A stretch of DNA of 64,000 nucleotides, from contig JAKSXM010000237.1 of the NCBI GenBank assembly GCA_022575985.1, forward strand, positions 4,420,501 to 4,484,500. The letters are read 5' to 3'. The notes beneath the pieces are model-generated. The model had not been told where the DNA came from, did no database searches, and saw nothing but the letters and a program-made list of their open reading frames with translations. The position numbers were made by a program, and so were the translations under genes. Source of the stretch: Anagrus nilaparvatae (lineage: Eukaryota > Arthropoda > Insecta > Hymenoptera > Mymaridae). Below are positions 11,946 through 23,855 of this stretch, piece by piece. Positions within the stretch are counted from its first letter, which is position 1. The number at the start of each line of letters is the position of its first letter.

Positions 11946-13104
11946 TTTTTAAGAACTGATGTTGGTGTAAAAGCCAAGAGTATTGGACAACTGTTTGACG
12001 GGCTGATTGGCCTTTGTTAATTTTGTCGAGGCTATTGTTGTAATTGTTGATTTTCTTGTCGTTTACGATAATTGCAGTTGCTGCTCATTTTTCAGCCATC
12101 CTCAGCACCTATTTTAATCATTGAAAATAAAGTTATTCTATTTTAAATAATAAAATGCAATTTAAATAGATGATATTTTGTGAATAAAAATTTTTGAATT
12201 TACAATTTACCAAAGTTTACTTGCTTTTGAAATTTTTTCATGCTAATTAAATAAAAATATAATACATGACAGTTTCCATGCCAACTAGACTAATTGATTA
12301 CTGGGTTCAGTTTAAAATATTTTTTTTTGGAACTATAAATTAAAAATTTGAAATTGATTTTTCACTCTTATTATTAATTTTCAGTATTCCCTTTAAATTG
12401 CTAAATTTTTTAAAATTAGCCTAGTATTTTCTTATTCTTTTACATGTCAGTAAAAAATTAAAATATTTTTTCTTTTAGGAGTGATAAAGGTATTATAAAT
12501 GGATTATACTATCAGGGTTTAGAATTAAATTTTGTATCTTAAATTTTCGTGAGCTACTTAAAAGTCTGATTTTAAGTTAAAATATTAATATATTTAAAAA
12601 AAATTGTATATAAACAAAAAAAAAATCCTCAGGATTTAATTTTAACTCGAAAATAATTTTTTGAAAGCTAAATCTCTAAATATTTTAAACTTATAAATTT
12701 TTGAATTTTCCCTTAATGCTCTTATCCTTCTGAGAATAATACAATTTCTATGGCTGCAAAGTTATTCAGAGTTTCAGAGACGAAGTCTGTTCTGCTAATT
12801 GATCATACCAAGAAGTCAAAATTTTATCAGCCATATATGATTGAGCAAGGAAATTGAAATCTCTAAAATTAACTTCTGAGTTCCTGTATCAGATTTCATA
12901 TTCTATAATATTTTTCCCAAAAAATATAAAAATTTAAATTTAGGACTAATTTTTATTTTAACTATTGGCTTACAATGTAAATAAATAAATTTCTAAAATA
13001 TTTAAAATAAATGTAATTTTTATAACTTTATCTTTTGTTCCAGTTACTAATTATATTTTAGACCAAATTTAATGACTTTTCAGTAAAACTTAGACATAGT
13101 TGGC
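11946..13104. other. AT-rich spacer
   Basis: No gene, RNA or clear repeat was recognised. Its right end abuts the LINE fragment that starts near 13105. Confidence 0.5.
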
Positions 13105-14016
13105 ATGAGATTCCTTGTAAAAATTTTCACTTTCAAAACTTTCATCCCGATACGAATCGACGAGGATACTGTCATAGAGACGAAAAGGTTCGTTAAATAT
13201 CTAGGGATAACTCTGGACACGAAGCTGAGTTATTGGGAGCACATCTCTCAAAGGGTCAAGAAGGCAGGTACCACGACGCAAGCCCTGAGAAGGCTGATGA
13301 CAAATATGAAAGGCCCGAAGTATAGCAAGAGGAAGCTACTAATGTCTGTAACTCATTTGATCCTATTGTATGAAACAGAAATTTGGGCGAAGGCGTTAGA
13401 CAAAGATATGTAAGCGAAAGGCATAATAAGAGTTCAGAGGCAAGGTGCTCTGAGGGTTTCTTGCGCGTACAGGACTCTCTCAGAAGCGGCAGTCCTTGTG
13501 ATCGCAGGCATTATCCCAATTAAGCTCCTCGCCAAAGAGCATAAACTTATTTACGATAGAAAAAATGAAGGCGACGTCGACCGTATCAAAGCGGAAGTTA
13601 GGAAGGATGTGATGCTGGAGTGACAGACGCTCTGGGAGGATCGCACAGACAGCGCATTGACCAGGCGTCTCATAAAAGATGTTGCTCCATGGATCTAGAG
13701 AGAACATGGGGAAGTGAATTACTTTTTGACCCAGTTTCTCAGTGGACACGTGCTTTTTCAGTCTTATCTCTTCAGAATGAGCAAAGTTGGAAGCTATGAA
13801 TGTGTGTTCTGTCCCGGCAAACGCGATGATGCGTATCACACGTTCTTTCGTTGCGATCGGTGGGTGATCAAAAGGAGGGAATTGGAGGCGGAAATAGGCG
13901 AAATTACGCCTGACAATATCGTTGAAAGAATGCTTCAAAATGAAGAAGGATGGAGTGCTGTTGCAAGGTTCGTGGAGGATATTCTGCGAACTAAAAAGCT
14001 ATTGACGACACCCTAA
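13105..14016 (+). pseudogene. R1-clade LINE ORF2, C-terminal fragment with three stops
   Basis: One frame runs from the RT thumb region (FVKYLGITLDTKLSYWEH) through to the C-terminal CCHC-like finger (CVFCPG...HTFFRC). In-frame stops lie at 13411-13413 (TAA), 13621-13623 (TGA) and 13696-13698 (TAG). It aligns with the C-terminal part of ORF2 in the 19-22 kb and 57-62 kb elements (NYFLTQFLSGH here against DFYLTQFLTGH there) but is clearly a different family. R1-clade elements encode APE-type endonuclease plus RT; only the 3' end is here, as expected after 5' truncation. It is GC-richer than its surroundings. It lies directly upstream of the first Helitron coding segment. Confidence 0.82.
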
Positions 14017-14107
14017 CTAGGGGGCGTGTGTAGGAGCGACCTAAATCTTTAATTTACAAATTTTAATAAACGGATTTCATATATTTATGCATGGTATTCA
14101 TTTACAG

Positions 14108-15224
14108 GAACGCAAAAACGATAAAGCTGAAAGGCAAGCTCGGATAAGGGATGAAGAGGATGAGGTTCAAAGAAATCAGAGATTGGATGGAATGCGACTG
14201 CGACAAAGGGCATACATGCTAGTAGGTCATGTGATTCGCTGTACATGATTGCAGAAAATTATGACCCCAATATTAATTACGAAGATCACGCATTGATTGA
14301 TATTGGCAGAATGAACAAATTATGCAGATTCTGCAGAGCGTTTAAAAGGCCAGGTGAAACTCCTGGAATGTGCTGCAGTAGTGGAAAATTACAGCTGCCT
14401 CATTTAGAAGAACCTCCAGTACCACTTAATGAACTTTTACGTGGAAATACAGATGATTCACGTCATTTTCTTTCGCACATTAGGAGTTACAATTCTGCTT
14501 TTCAGATGACTTCCTTTGGGGCAGATAAAATTATTCGTAACAATAATTTATCTACTACTTTCACTGTTCAAGGACAGGTGTATCATAGTATTGGCTCATT
14601 TTTACCAGCAGATGGTAATCACTCATTTCTGCAAAAAATTTCATAGGCGATGATAATTTGGAAACTGAAAGGAGATGCTTAGTACAACAACAAGTTCATA
14701 GAAACATTATTCACAATCTTCAGGAAATGTTTCATCAAAATAATATTTTGATTAGGGAATTCAAATATGCCTTACAAAATATCTCCAACGACAATTACAA
14801 TATTGTTATGCACGCAGACAAAGTACCGATAGGTGAACACGAAAGGTTATACAATCTTCCTCATGCAAACGAAGTTGCTATTATAATTATCGGCGAGGCT
14901 GCAAATAGACAAGATATTGCGTTGCACAGACAGGATAATACTTTGAAAAGGGTATCTGAATTACATAGACTTTATGATGCCCTGCAATACCCAATAATTT
15001 TCTGGCAAGGACAAGAAGGGTATTCGTTTAATATACCCCAAATTAATCCCGTTAACCACAGGCCAATTGCAAATAAAAAAGTTTCTGCAATGCAATTTTA
15101 TACATATCTATTTATTTTTAGGCAGAATAATGCAAACATTATATTTTATATGCATGAACTGATACATCAGTTTGCTGTTGACATGCATGCCATAATTGAA
15201 GCAGAAAGGCTGTTATATATATAA
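14108..15224 (+). pseudogene. Helitron Rep/helicase, N-terminal region
   Basis: The segment after an acceptor-like ACAG at 14107 gives ERQARIRDEEDEVQRNQRL, the Arg-rich repeat-like start common in Helitron proteins. ORF 14245-14646 carries CRFCRAFKRPGETPGMCC, a Cys-rich motif, and LSHIRSYNSAFQMTSFGA. ORF 14658-15224 continues with NNILIREFKYALQN, the HANEVAIIIIGE block and LHRLYDALQYPIIFWQGQEG. These are hallmark blocks of the Helitron N-terminal domain. At least two frame changes or stops separate the pieces (near 14250 and 14645). Confidence 0.85.
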
Positions 15225-15559
15225 TGTGTCTATATTTTGAGTAGTGTATTTTAATAATAACGACCTTTGTGTTGCTCTAAAGAGAGATTTATTATTTAAC
15301 AATTAATTAATTTAATATTTTACATTGAATAATTATTGTACATTACCTAAAGAGAGAAACGACAATTAGGTCTGTTTCTCTACATGTTGAAATTACTACT
15401 AAAGACTTATCTCTAAGAAACTATAAATTACATTACATTACTTTATCTTTACAATACGTGTCTACTTTTATTTAGCTATCTTAAACTGAAGGTCACACTA
15501 ATAATTAAAGAGGCTATTACAGGTAGGCTTGTTACATATATTTTACTGCATCAAAAACT
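15225..15559 (+). other. Intron-like or inserted non-coding gap in the Helitron
   Basis: A gap of about 335 bp separates the N-terminal and Rep blocks and ends in TATTACAG just before coding resumes. Repeated AAAGAGAGA and a short inverted arrangement are seen, but no gene. It may be an intron or a small insertion. Confidence 0.45.
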
Positions 15560-16446
15560 ATTAAGGGTAAAAGATTACATACATTTACGTGATGCTATTG
15601 GATTGGATGCAAATATTCAGCCTCAAGATGTTGGACAACCAGTTATTTTACCTTCGTCTTTCATAAATAGTCCTAGATACTTAGCAGAATATACTCAAGA
15701 TACATTTTCATATGTTAGAAAACATGGCAAACCAGATTTATTTCTGACTTTTACATGCAACGCTAATTGGGAGGAAATAACTAGAGAATTATTGGCAGGA
15801 CAACAAGTTCATCGTAAATACAATCACATCATTATTATACATTTTCAATTTATAAATTTTAATTTATTACATACTTTATTATGCAAATATTACAGGTAGA
15901 ATATTCGGAACAATCGTGGCTTACACATATTCTATTGAGTGGCAAAAACGTGGACTTCCACATGCTCATATACTTATGTGGTTGGCTAATAAGATTCAAC
16001 CAAGATTTATTGACAATTTTATATCAGCAGAAATACCTAATGTAGATGCTGATCATCGTTTGCATGAAATTGTTGTAAAACATATGGTTCATGGACCATG
16101 TGGAATTCTCAACCCTGGGTCACCATGCATGAAGAATGACGTTTGCACAAAGAAATATCCAAGAAATTTACTGAGCGAGACCATTACTTCTGAAAATGGA
16201 TACCCTCTATACAGAAGAAGAAGTCCAAGAGATGGTGGATTTACGGCAAGAAAAAGGTTAGCAACTGGACAACAATTAGATATAGAAAACTCATGGATAG
16301 TACCATACACTCCGATTCTTTGTAGAATGTTTAAGTCAAATATAAACGTAGAATGCTGTAACTCCGTTAAAGCAATCAAGTACATTTGCAAATACATACA
16401 CAAAGGTAATTCTTTCTTAAAAATTCAATATACAAAAAACAATTAA
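15560..16446 (+). pseudogene. Helitron Rep (HUH endonuclease) region
   Basis: The blocks LRDAIGLDANIQPQDVG and VILPSSFINSPRYL, then PDLFLTFTCNANWEEI, lead to the HUH motif KRGLPHAHILMWL (near 15950-15985). The paired-tyrosine region AIKYICKYIHKG follows at about 16370-16405. HUH nucleases nick DNA and use tyrosines as covalent attachment sites. A gap at 15840-15898 looks like a short intron (acceptor TTACAG|GTAGAATATTC). The Rep core is well preserved, although the ORF is split. Confidence 0.88.
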
Positions 16447-16479
16447 TTAATAACAAACATATTTACCACAGGTTCTGAT

Positions 16480-17400
16480 AGAGCAATATTCAATTCAGAA
16501 AGAAATAATGGTATTAATCATCAGAACGTTAATAACGAAGCGGAAAACATATATTCATTCCCTTTGCATGAAAGATATCCAAATGTTGTTCATTTAACAG
16601 TGCATTTAGAAAATGGTGAGCGAATCTACTTCAACAAAAATCAAGATTTACGGGATATTGTAGAGAACAGAAGTAGGACAACTCAAACTGCATATTTCCA
16701 ATTATGCCAAGAAGACTTTTTCACTAGAGAACTAATATACCTCGAAGTTCCTAAATATTATACTTGGTGTACTTCTAACAAAGAATGGAAAAGACGAAGA
16801 CAAGGAACACCAGTAAATGGTTGACGAGGAGTATTTGAAACAGAAACTTTGGGGAGAGTGTATGTCGTTATTTCTAACTTCGAATGTTATTGTCTCCGGC
16901 TTCTACTACATAATATAAGAGGACCAACATCTTTTGAAGATCTAAAGACAGTGAATGGAGTATTATTTGAGACGTTTATGCAAACCTGTCAAGCATTACA
17001 TTTATTGGCTAATGATAATCATTGGGATGATACTAAGGCAGACGCTGAATTAACTAGGTAAAGATTATATTCTTTAATTTATTAATTATAATTTCTTATA
17101 ATATCTTACTTGTACATATTAGGTCTCCTAAACAAATTCGGGAGTTATTTGCAATATTGATTACTAAGTAATCCCTTAAACTTATGGGAAAAATACAAAG
17201 ATTGTTTAGCGGATGATATTAGAATTGCTAATGCTGTTGATGCCAATTTTACGCAACATATTTATAATCAAGCGCTTTTAATGATTGATAGAGCGGTACT
17301 AAATATGTCAGGTAGACATTTACGTGCATTCGGTATACCTTTTAATTTACCAGCGAATCAAAATAATTCTGAAATCATCAAATAAACCAGCTACGATTTA
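16480..17400 (+). pseudogene. Helitron Rep-helicase linker region
   Basis: The blocks HERYPNVVHLTVHLENGERI, KEWKRRRQGTPV, the frame from 16849 (GRVYVVIS...RGPTSFEDLKTVNGV), and LLANDNHWDDTKADAELTR are typical of the linker between Rep and helicase in Helitron proteins. A further in-frame segment, LWEKYKDCLADDIRIANAVD, follows 17160 after a stop/frameshift. Confidence 0.82.
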
Positions 17401-18860
17401 AGAAAACTTGAACTTATCATCAGGGACTGCGTACCTAAATTAATAGCAGAGCAGAGTAATTTTAGAAACTTAATTTTTGATTGTTTAAGAAAAAATAGAG
17501 GCGGTTTATTTTTCCTTAATGCGCCTGGCGGAACAGGAAAGACATTTCTCCTAAATTTACTTTTGGCTGAAATTAGAAATGGTGGTGAAATAGCTTTAGC
17601 AATGGCATCATCAGGTATAGCATCAACTTTATTAGATTTAGTATACCGTTATATATTTGGTATACCGCTCATTATTTGTTAAAGCTGGGATTAGACCTAA
17701 CAGAGCATGAAACTCCAACATGTAATATAAGTAAAAATAGTAACAGAGGAGAACTTTTACAAAGATGTAGGTTAATGATATGGGACGAATGCACAATGGC
17801 TCATAAGAAATCAATTAAAGCTTTACACCTATGTCTTCAAGATCTTAATAACAATCAAAATATAATGGGTGGTACAATAGTAATTTTGTCGGGGGATTTC
17901 AGGCAAATGTTGCCAATTGTTCCACATGGTACACCAGCAGATGAGTTTCAGGCATGTTTTAAATCTTCAAATTTATGGCGTCATACTAAAAAATTTAAAT
18001 TGACGGTTAATATGCGAGCAAGAAATGATGGTGGTGATCCAGCAACTTTTCACAAGAACTTATAAATGTAGGTGAGAATTTGTAAGATAGAGATGAAAAT
18101 AATCAAATAACATTAAAAAATACGTAATGTTCAACGGTAAACAATGTAAACAACTTAATTGAAAATGTTTTTCCAAACATGAAATACAATTACCTATCAG
18201 AGAAATGGTTATGCGAAAGAGCACTTTTGGCTCCTACAAAAGACAATATTAACCAACTGAATTCAATTATCTTGGATCGTATACCTGGTAATATTAAGAT
18301 TTTTACATCTTTAAATACTTTGGTAAATATATATATAAATTTTTTTTAAATGACTTTAATTTATTTTAAACAAGAAAAAAAATTTTAATTGCAATATAAT
18401 TTTGTAGGTTAACAAAGAAGAATGCGTAACTTATCCAACTGAATTTTTGAATTCCATTGAAAGTTCAGGATTGCCATCTCATCAAATTAAACTCAAAATT
18501 GGAGCACCTACCATACTAATGAGAAATCTTAGACCACCAATGTTAAATAACAGTACAAGGTTGCGTATTATCAGTTTCATCGGTAACCATATTATAAAAG
18601 CAACTATATTAAGTGGTGCAGGTAAAGGTGAAGTTCTAATACCAAAATTACCTCTTATTGCAAATGTTATACCGTTTCAATTCAAACGGTTGCAATTGCC
18701 ATTAAAATCAGCATTCGCAATCACAATAAATAAGGTTCAGGGACAAACATCAGAGGTTACTGGTGTTGACTTACTGACAACCTGTTTTTCACATGGTCAA
18801 CTCTACGTGGCATGTTCCAGGGTGAGAAGTAATAAAAACTTATACGTTTTGGCTAACTGA
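17401..18860 (+). pseudogene. Helitron Pif1-like helicase region
   Basis: Walker A (APGGTGKT) is at 17521-17544. After a frameshift, Walker B appears as CRLMIWDECTM and SGDFRQMLPIVPHGTPADEF matches Pif1 motif III. The C-terminal part after a probable intron (18325-18407, TTGTAG acceptor) contains IKLKIGAPTILMRNL, the AFAITINKVQGQTSE motif and YVACSRVRSNKNLYV before the stop at 18858-18860. This SF1 helicase would unwind DNA during rolling-circle transposition. At least two frame breaks disable it. Confidence 0.87.
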
Positions 18861-19078
18861 ACTAAAACAGACAATATTGTATACCGCATAGCCTTAAGAT
18901 GATTGATAAAACATACTGATATTATAAATTTTTCTACAATATTAATGAATTTAATATGAATTGTATAGTTACTTAGATTATTCAATACTTTTTTATAAAT
19001 AAATTAATAATTTATTAAAGTCGTATATCATTATTTATAAGCAAAACGTAAAAACCTTAAATGCGTATACTCACAGGG

Positions 19079-19110
19079 GGGGCGAAGCCCCTCCTCCAAC
19101 TTTTGCTAGT
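19079..19110 (+). other. Helitron 3' end: hairpin plus CTAG|T
   Basis: The stem GGGGC (19079-19083) and GCCCC (19087-19091) closes a GAA loop. Fourteen bases later comes CTAG (19106-19109) followed by T. A short GC hairpin 10-15 bases before CTRR is the standard Helitron 3' termination signal. Confidence 0.8.
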
Positions 19111-19257
19111 AAATTATATATGTTATACAAAATATACGGATATAGGTGATATATATGGGTAAGAATATAGTTTTTTAATTTTTACTATTTTATAATGTAA
19201 GAGTTTTTTAATTTTATTAATTTTATAGTAATATTATTATAGGCTTACGTTAACTAC

Positions 19258-22045
19258 ATACATAGTTTCTATATTTTTTTTTTTTTTAAGGGAAATATGT
19301 GAATTTTGCTTCAGCCATGGAGTGTTTGCGGGCCTTAAAGACCCGCAAATTTTCATGACCGCCCAGTTGTACAAAGTGTACGGCGAACGCGGTCGCTGGC
19401 TACGCACCAGATTCTTACTGGATAAACACACTTTAAACCTCCCGCGCTTGTTTGTCCCAAACCGGAACTCCCTTTTCAGGTATAACTTCAGTTTGGGACG
19501 CGCAGCCTAGGCAGCTGGCCGCTGCCTTCCCCCCTGCCTACGGGCAGGAGAGCTCTCTACGATAGAAAGCTCTCCTCCTTCTTCTCTAACAAGGTGGTCC
19601 TTACGTACTCTGCTACTTTGTTTCGGTTTTCGGAACTCCGTAGCATTTCCGGGACCACCGTCTCCGGCCTCCGAATCGGGAAGGGCGGGCGCCTCTCCGC
19701 GTAGCGCACACATTCGAAGAATGTGTGCTCTACTGTATCATCCACGCCCGGATAGTGGAAGTACTCCTTTGTTGCCACCTTATGCCAATGCTCCAACATG
19801 ACATGGAAATACCCGTGTCCAGTTAGGAACTGGGTAAGGTAGAAATCTACCTCCCCATGCTGTCGTCTCATCCATGCCTGCAGGTATAAGATCAGTCTGC
19901 GCGTCCATAGGGCATTTTTCTCTTGGTTCTTTTTCCATCGTTTCTTCCATGCTTTCATAGAGTTGAAGCGGGCGCAAGTGGATGACACTTCGCGCTCATC
20001 TACGCTCTCGTAGATGAATATCCGCTCCAACGCTAGCAGGTCAATGGGTATCACCGAAGCAACAACCTGGATCGCCTCTAGAGATACCGTGTGGTATCCG
20101 CAGGCGATCCTCACTGCCGCTTGCCTCTGTAACGACGATATTTTATGTCTGTACTTGGCAATTTCTGTGGTCTTCGCCCAGACTTCTGATCCGTAGAGCA
20201 GGACAGAGTTGACGACTGACATCAGGAGCCTTCGCTTCCCTGGTTTAGGTCCCCCAATGTTGGCTATGAGCCTGGATAGGGAGGATGCGACGGACGCTGC
20301 CTTTTCACACGACCTCTGAAATTGCTCCCAGAAGGTCAGCTTGTTATCAAGCTGAACTCCCAGGTATTTCACCGATGTTCTGGTTCGGATCGTGTAAGGG
20401 TTTCTGCCGTCGTCGATAATTACATCGAAGTCGGTGGGAACCCTTCGACGGGTCAGCAGTACGATCTCCCTTTTTGGGATCGCAAGCTGGAGCCCGTGAT
20501 CGCCCATCCAGAGGTTGATCCGTCTCATGACTAGATTCAACCTCTCCTGGGTCACTTTCGTGTCCCTGCCAGTTATGGTCAGGGCCACGTCGTCGGCTTA
20601 CCCGATCAGGAAAACTCCTTCCGGGAGGTGAACGCGCAACAAGCCATCGTAAAAGGCATTCCACAGGTCCGGTCCGAGAACCGAACTTTGTGCGATGCCT
20701 GCACTCAAAACCCTTTCACGCCCTCCATCGAGCGTGTCGTAGAGCAGTTTCCAGTCCCGCAGGTAATCCTTTGGTACGCTACCCAGATACCAGGGTATCC
20801 GGAAATCGTACTCAAGGGACCGGATTATGTCATCCCACCTGGCCAAGTTGAAAGCGTTTTTGACGTCCAGCGTTACCAGAAGGACGTCCTTGCGAATTTC
20901 AGGCCGCTTTTCCCTCTCAGCCTCTACGGTATCCACGACACGCCGGATGGCGTCTATCGTGGAATGCCCTTCACGAAAACCACGCTGCTCCTCAGAGAGA
21001 CCACCGCCCTCCTCGATTGCCCTTCTGAGCCTTGCCCGGAGCATGCTCTCCATCACCTTACCAATGGTATTTAACATACACAAAGGTCTGTAAGATGATG
21101 GAGAGTCCGGGGCTCCCCCCTTGCCCTTGTTCAAGAGCACGAGACGTGCCACCTTCCACTGCTTTGGGAACACTCCAGCCACTAAACACGCATTGAACAT
21201 GCTTAACAGGATACCAGGGATTACTTTGACCGCTCATTTGAGCACTTCCGCTGGTATCCCGTCCGGCCCCGGTGCCTTGCCATTTTTCATGGCCTTTATG
21301 GCCTTGACCATCTCGCCTTCGCTGAACAGCGGCACTTCCTCCCTGGGTATCACCTCAACCGGGTTTTCCCGGACGGGCCTTTCAGGGAAGAGAGCACCGA
21401 CGATCCGTTCAGTCGACGCCGCGTCCATCATGTTGTCGGACCCCCGGTTTAACTTGCCCATTACGACTTTGTAACCTAGGCCCCAGGGGTCCTTTTTTAC
21501 ATCTTCGCGTAATGAACGCAGACATCGAGCCTTGCTTTGACGGATGGCCTTGGCCAGCCGGTGTTTGGCGTCCTTATGTTCCTGAGAAAGCATGGCGGCC
21601 TCAGGTCTGTCCCGTGCTCTTTGCGCTTTTCGTCGTGTCCTGTGGCATTCAAAATTGAGGCGCACTCTACTTGATGCCCAGCCGATCTGGATTTTGCCCT
21701 TTTTGGCCAGGCGTAGAGCGTCAGCCTCAAGAAGGTCCACCACGGCCATCTGGCTTGTTGTGCCTTTGGTTTTTAAAATGGACACCTGGAATAGGTCTCC
21801 ATTTTCGACACCTATGGCCTTGGCAACAGCTGCCTGAATCTCCTGTTCTTTTGTGACCCCATCCAAATCTCGAATTTTGAGTTTTAGTGTCGGGATCAAG
21901 TCACGAACATTCGACTCAGGGCCCGTGACCGACTTCACCGCTTCTTCAAGTTTTTGCCGGTCCTCGATGGCCTCCAACTCAAAAAGGACGCTGCCGTTTT
22001 GAGTTTTCCTAATGCGGTGGACCTTCGCGCCAGAATACATAGTTT
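19258..22045 (-). mobile_element. R1-clade LINE copy, 5'-truncated, internal deletion, with target duplication
   Basis: The element runs on the minus strand from about 22034 (5' end, inside ORF1) to the poly(A) tail, seen as a T-run around 19273-19286. ATACATAGTTT occurs on both sides (19258-19268 and 22035-22045), an 11-bp or longer target duplication. It is a close relative of the copy at 57-62 kb. It differs by 5' truncation, a deletion of about 1.15 kb covering the ORF1 zinc knuckles and the endonuclease, and a 16-bp deletion in the 3' UTR. It is much GC-richer than the surrounding DNA. Confidence 0.9.
19557..22040 (-). pseudogene. R1-clade LINE fused ORF1-ORF2 remnant with two stops
   Basis: A single reading frame spans the whole stretch. 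It begins in ORF1 (VHRIRKTQNGSVLFELEAIE), jumps at KIQIGWASSRVRL to ECHRTRRKAQRARDRPEA of ORF2, and runs through the RT and C-terminal finger to TAG near 19557. The junction replaces sequence matching 59641-60799 of the full copy by six bases. Stops are TGA at 21236-21234 (EVLK*AVK) and TAA at 20600-20598, which replaces the Tyr codon of the RT motif YADD. The conserved GIAQGSVLGP block also carries a G-to-S change. The first two residues come from the target duplication, not the element. It is non-functional as RT. Confidence 0.88.
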
Positions 22046-22330
22046 ATATTAACTTAAGTATAAATAAATATCTAATAAGGGTAAAATTTTAAACTCTTAT
22101 AGGTTTTATTATTATTATATATATATTTTTTTTACTATTATATATTTTCTTTTTTGTAGTTTATTATATTTTTATTTTTATTTACTTATTTTTTTTTTTT
22201 TTTTTTTTTTTTTGATTTATAAATCTATAGCACTAGTAGGGGCATCACTTAACCAGTCGATATTTTCTTCGGTAGGTGTTTCGCAAATATTATCGGGATA
22301 TTGCTTCTATAGAGGGTTTTAGTAAATTCG
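22046..22330. other. Low-complexity AT-rich spacer
   Basis: Contains ATATAT and a T-run near 22188-22213. It separates the R1-type LINE copy from the C-terminal end of the gypsy/OTU integrase remnant. Confidence 0.5.
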
Positions 22331-23310
22331 TATGAACAACTTTCTTTGTTTTTCCACATTTTATTTCAGCAATTTGATTATGATAATCTATACACGTAAT
22401 TTCAAAAGGTAACTTGGTTTCTTATGTTTTTCTGCGGGTTTGTTGTTTATTAAATAAATTATATGACCGGTTTTAAAGTGTATCGGGTTAATTTTCCTGT
22501 CATAGTATTCTTTACTTTTATATTTTTTTTGTCTTTCCGTAAGACATACATTGCGTAGCATTTCTGACAATTTGGTGGTCATATCAGCAAGGTAATGATC
22601 ATATAAAAGTATTTGATTTGTTCTCTAGGTGGGAATTCTGAAGATACTCTAGCTTTATATCCATGAAATAGAGTAAATGGAGGGTAGCCGGTGCTTTCAT
22701 GTTTTGAAATATTAAATGCGAAACAGGCTAATGTTAATCATTTTGGCCAGTCATTACAGACAGACATATATATTTTAAGTTAATTTATAAGCGGTGAATG
22801 GAGTCTCTCAATACATCCTTGGCTCCAGGCTGAGCTTTTGTACTTGCGTATCTTAAAAATTCTTGCAAGACTTTGGATGACCTTGTTACAGAAGTGTGTC
22901 CCCTGATCTGAAGTCACCATTTTAGGGGGACCATACTTTGTACTCAACTAGTGCTTCTGCAACTTGAGTAGCTGAACTATCATTTAAAGGGACAGCTATA
23001 AAGAATTTTGACATTATGTCAACTACGGTAAGTATCCAACAATAACCTTGAAATTCTGATAGGACTCCGTGTAGATCGATTGAAATATGGTCAAAGGGAT
23101 GAACTGGAGAGTCTGAGATAATCATGGGTAATCTAGATTTAATTCTGGTAGATTTAACTCGTTGACAAGTTGGACAACTGCGTATATATAAGAATACTTC
23201 ATCACGCATATGTCTCTAATAATGTGTTTCTGCAATTTTTGCTAAAGTTTTATGATATCCTCTATACCCACTCATGGGAGATTCGTGATATTATTGTATG
23301 ATTCTTTGTC
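22331..23310 (-). pseudogene. Gypsy-type integrase
   Basis: The H2C2 finger reads HESPMSGYRGYH...YIRSCPTCQRVK. The catalytic core shows the first Asp in HISIDLHG, the second in VTSDQGTHF (after a frameshift near 22925) and the Glu in GCIERL, giving the DDE arrangement of Ty3/gypsy integrases. The C-terminal part (YDRKINPIHFKTGHIIYL, then KKVVHTNLLKP) matches the tail of such proteins. In-frame stops interrupt it near 23290 and 23220. The integrase inserts element DNA into the genome; this copy cannot do so. The wording IKSRLPMIISDSPVHPFD is closest to insect gypsy/mdg-like elements by my reading. Confidence 0.82.
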
Positions 23311-23855
23311 TCTCTTCAGAAAGAGGTACTCGTAAATTATCGTGTTAAAAGGTTGCTAAGATCTTTTTACTTCCTAAATAATGATTTAATCTACTAATAA
23401 AGTTTAATACTTGATTAGCGTTAAAAATATCTAGATCTTTAATGATTGAAAGTGATTTTAAATCAAACCTATTGATTAATGCTGCAAGATTTTTTAAAGT
23501 TTTGTCTATGTCTATTCTCATAAGTTAAGAATCTATGAAAGGTTTGACGGCTAAAGCAATTAAATTTTTATCTAATTACGGTACTATAATTACTTCAATA
23601 ATTTTTGGATGGTTATGGGTAATATCATTAAGATTTAGTAAATTTATTTGAATCAATATAGATAATACTTCAGTTTGGTATACATCTTCAGTGATATAAA
23701 AAACTAAATTTTGGAAACCGTGGTATGGGTGGTCTCCAGATATATCGCCAGACGCATTTTAAAGGGTTTAAATTGGTATTCTTAATATTTTTTTTGTAGA
23801 CCCATGGTGGTTTTGTAGAGGTCGGTTCGTGAGGGGTTTTATATATGGGTTTTTT
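23311..23855 (-). pseudogene. Gypsy pol connecting region between OTU and integrase
   Basis: A broken frame continues from the OTU fragment to the integrase: HGFQNLVFYITEDVYQTEVL, KNLIALAVKPFID, NLAALINRFDLKSLSIIKDL and HDNLRVPLSEERQRIIQ, with stops between them. It reads like the region between RNase H and integrase in insect gypsy elements. No separate enzyme domain was recognised. Confidence 0.5.

Larger units (their letters stand above)
14108..19109 (+). mobile_element. Helitron (Rep/helicase), decayed, with recognisable 3' terminus
   Basis: Plus-strand coding blocks in Helitron order run from 14108 to 18860, followed by a 3' hairpin and CTAG at 19106-19109 with a T next to it, as expected for insertion between A and T. 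The 5' TC end was not found; it may lie before 14108, near or beyond the R1-type fragment. Several intron-like gaps and stops or frameshifts make it non-autonomous now. Helitrons transpose by rolling-circle replication with an HUH nuclease joined to a Pif1-like helicase. Confidence 0.85.

Noticed and set aside
16089..16403. 104-residue minus-strand ORF
   Set aside because: Antisense to the conserved Helitron Rep tyrosine region.
19237..19510. Short ORFs over the LINE 3' UTR
   Set aside because: They read the UTR and the poly(A) boundary; the equivalent region at 57296-57499 is clearly non-coding.
20628..21474. Plus-strand ORFs opposite the 19-22 kb LINE
   Set aside because: They lie antisense to a clear RT frame, and the same shadows recur opposite the intact copy at 58.8-59.5 kb.
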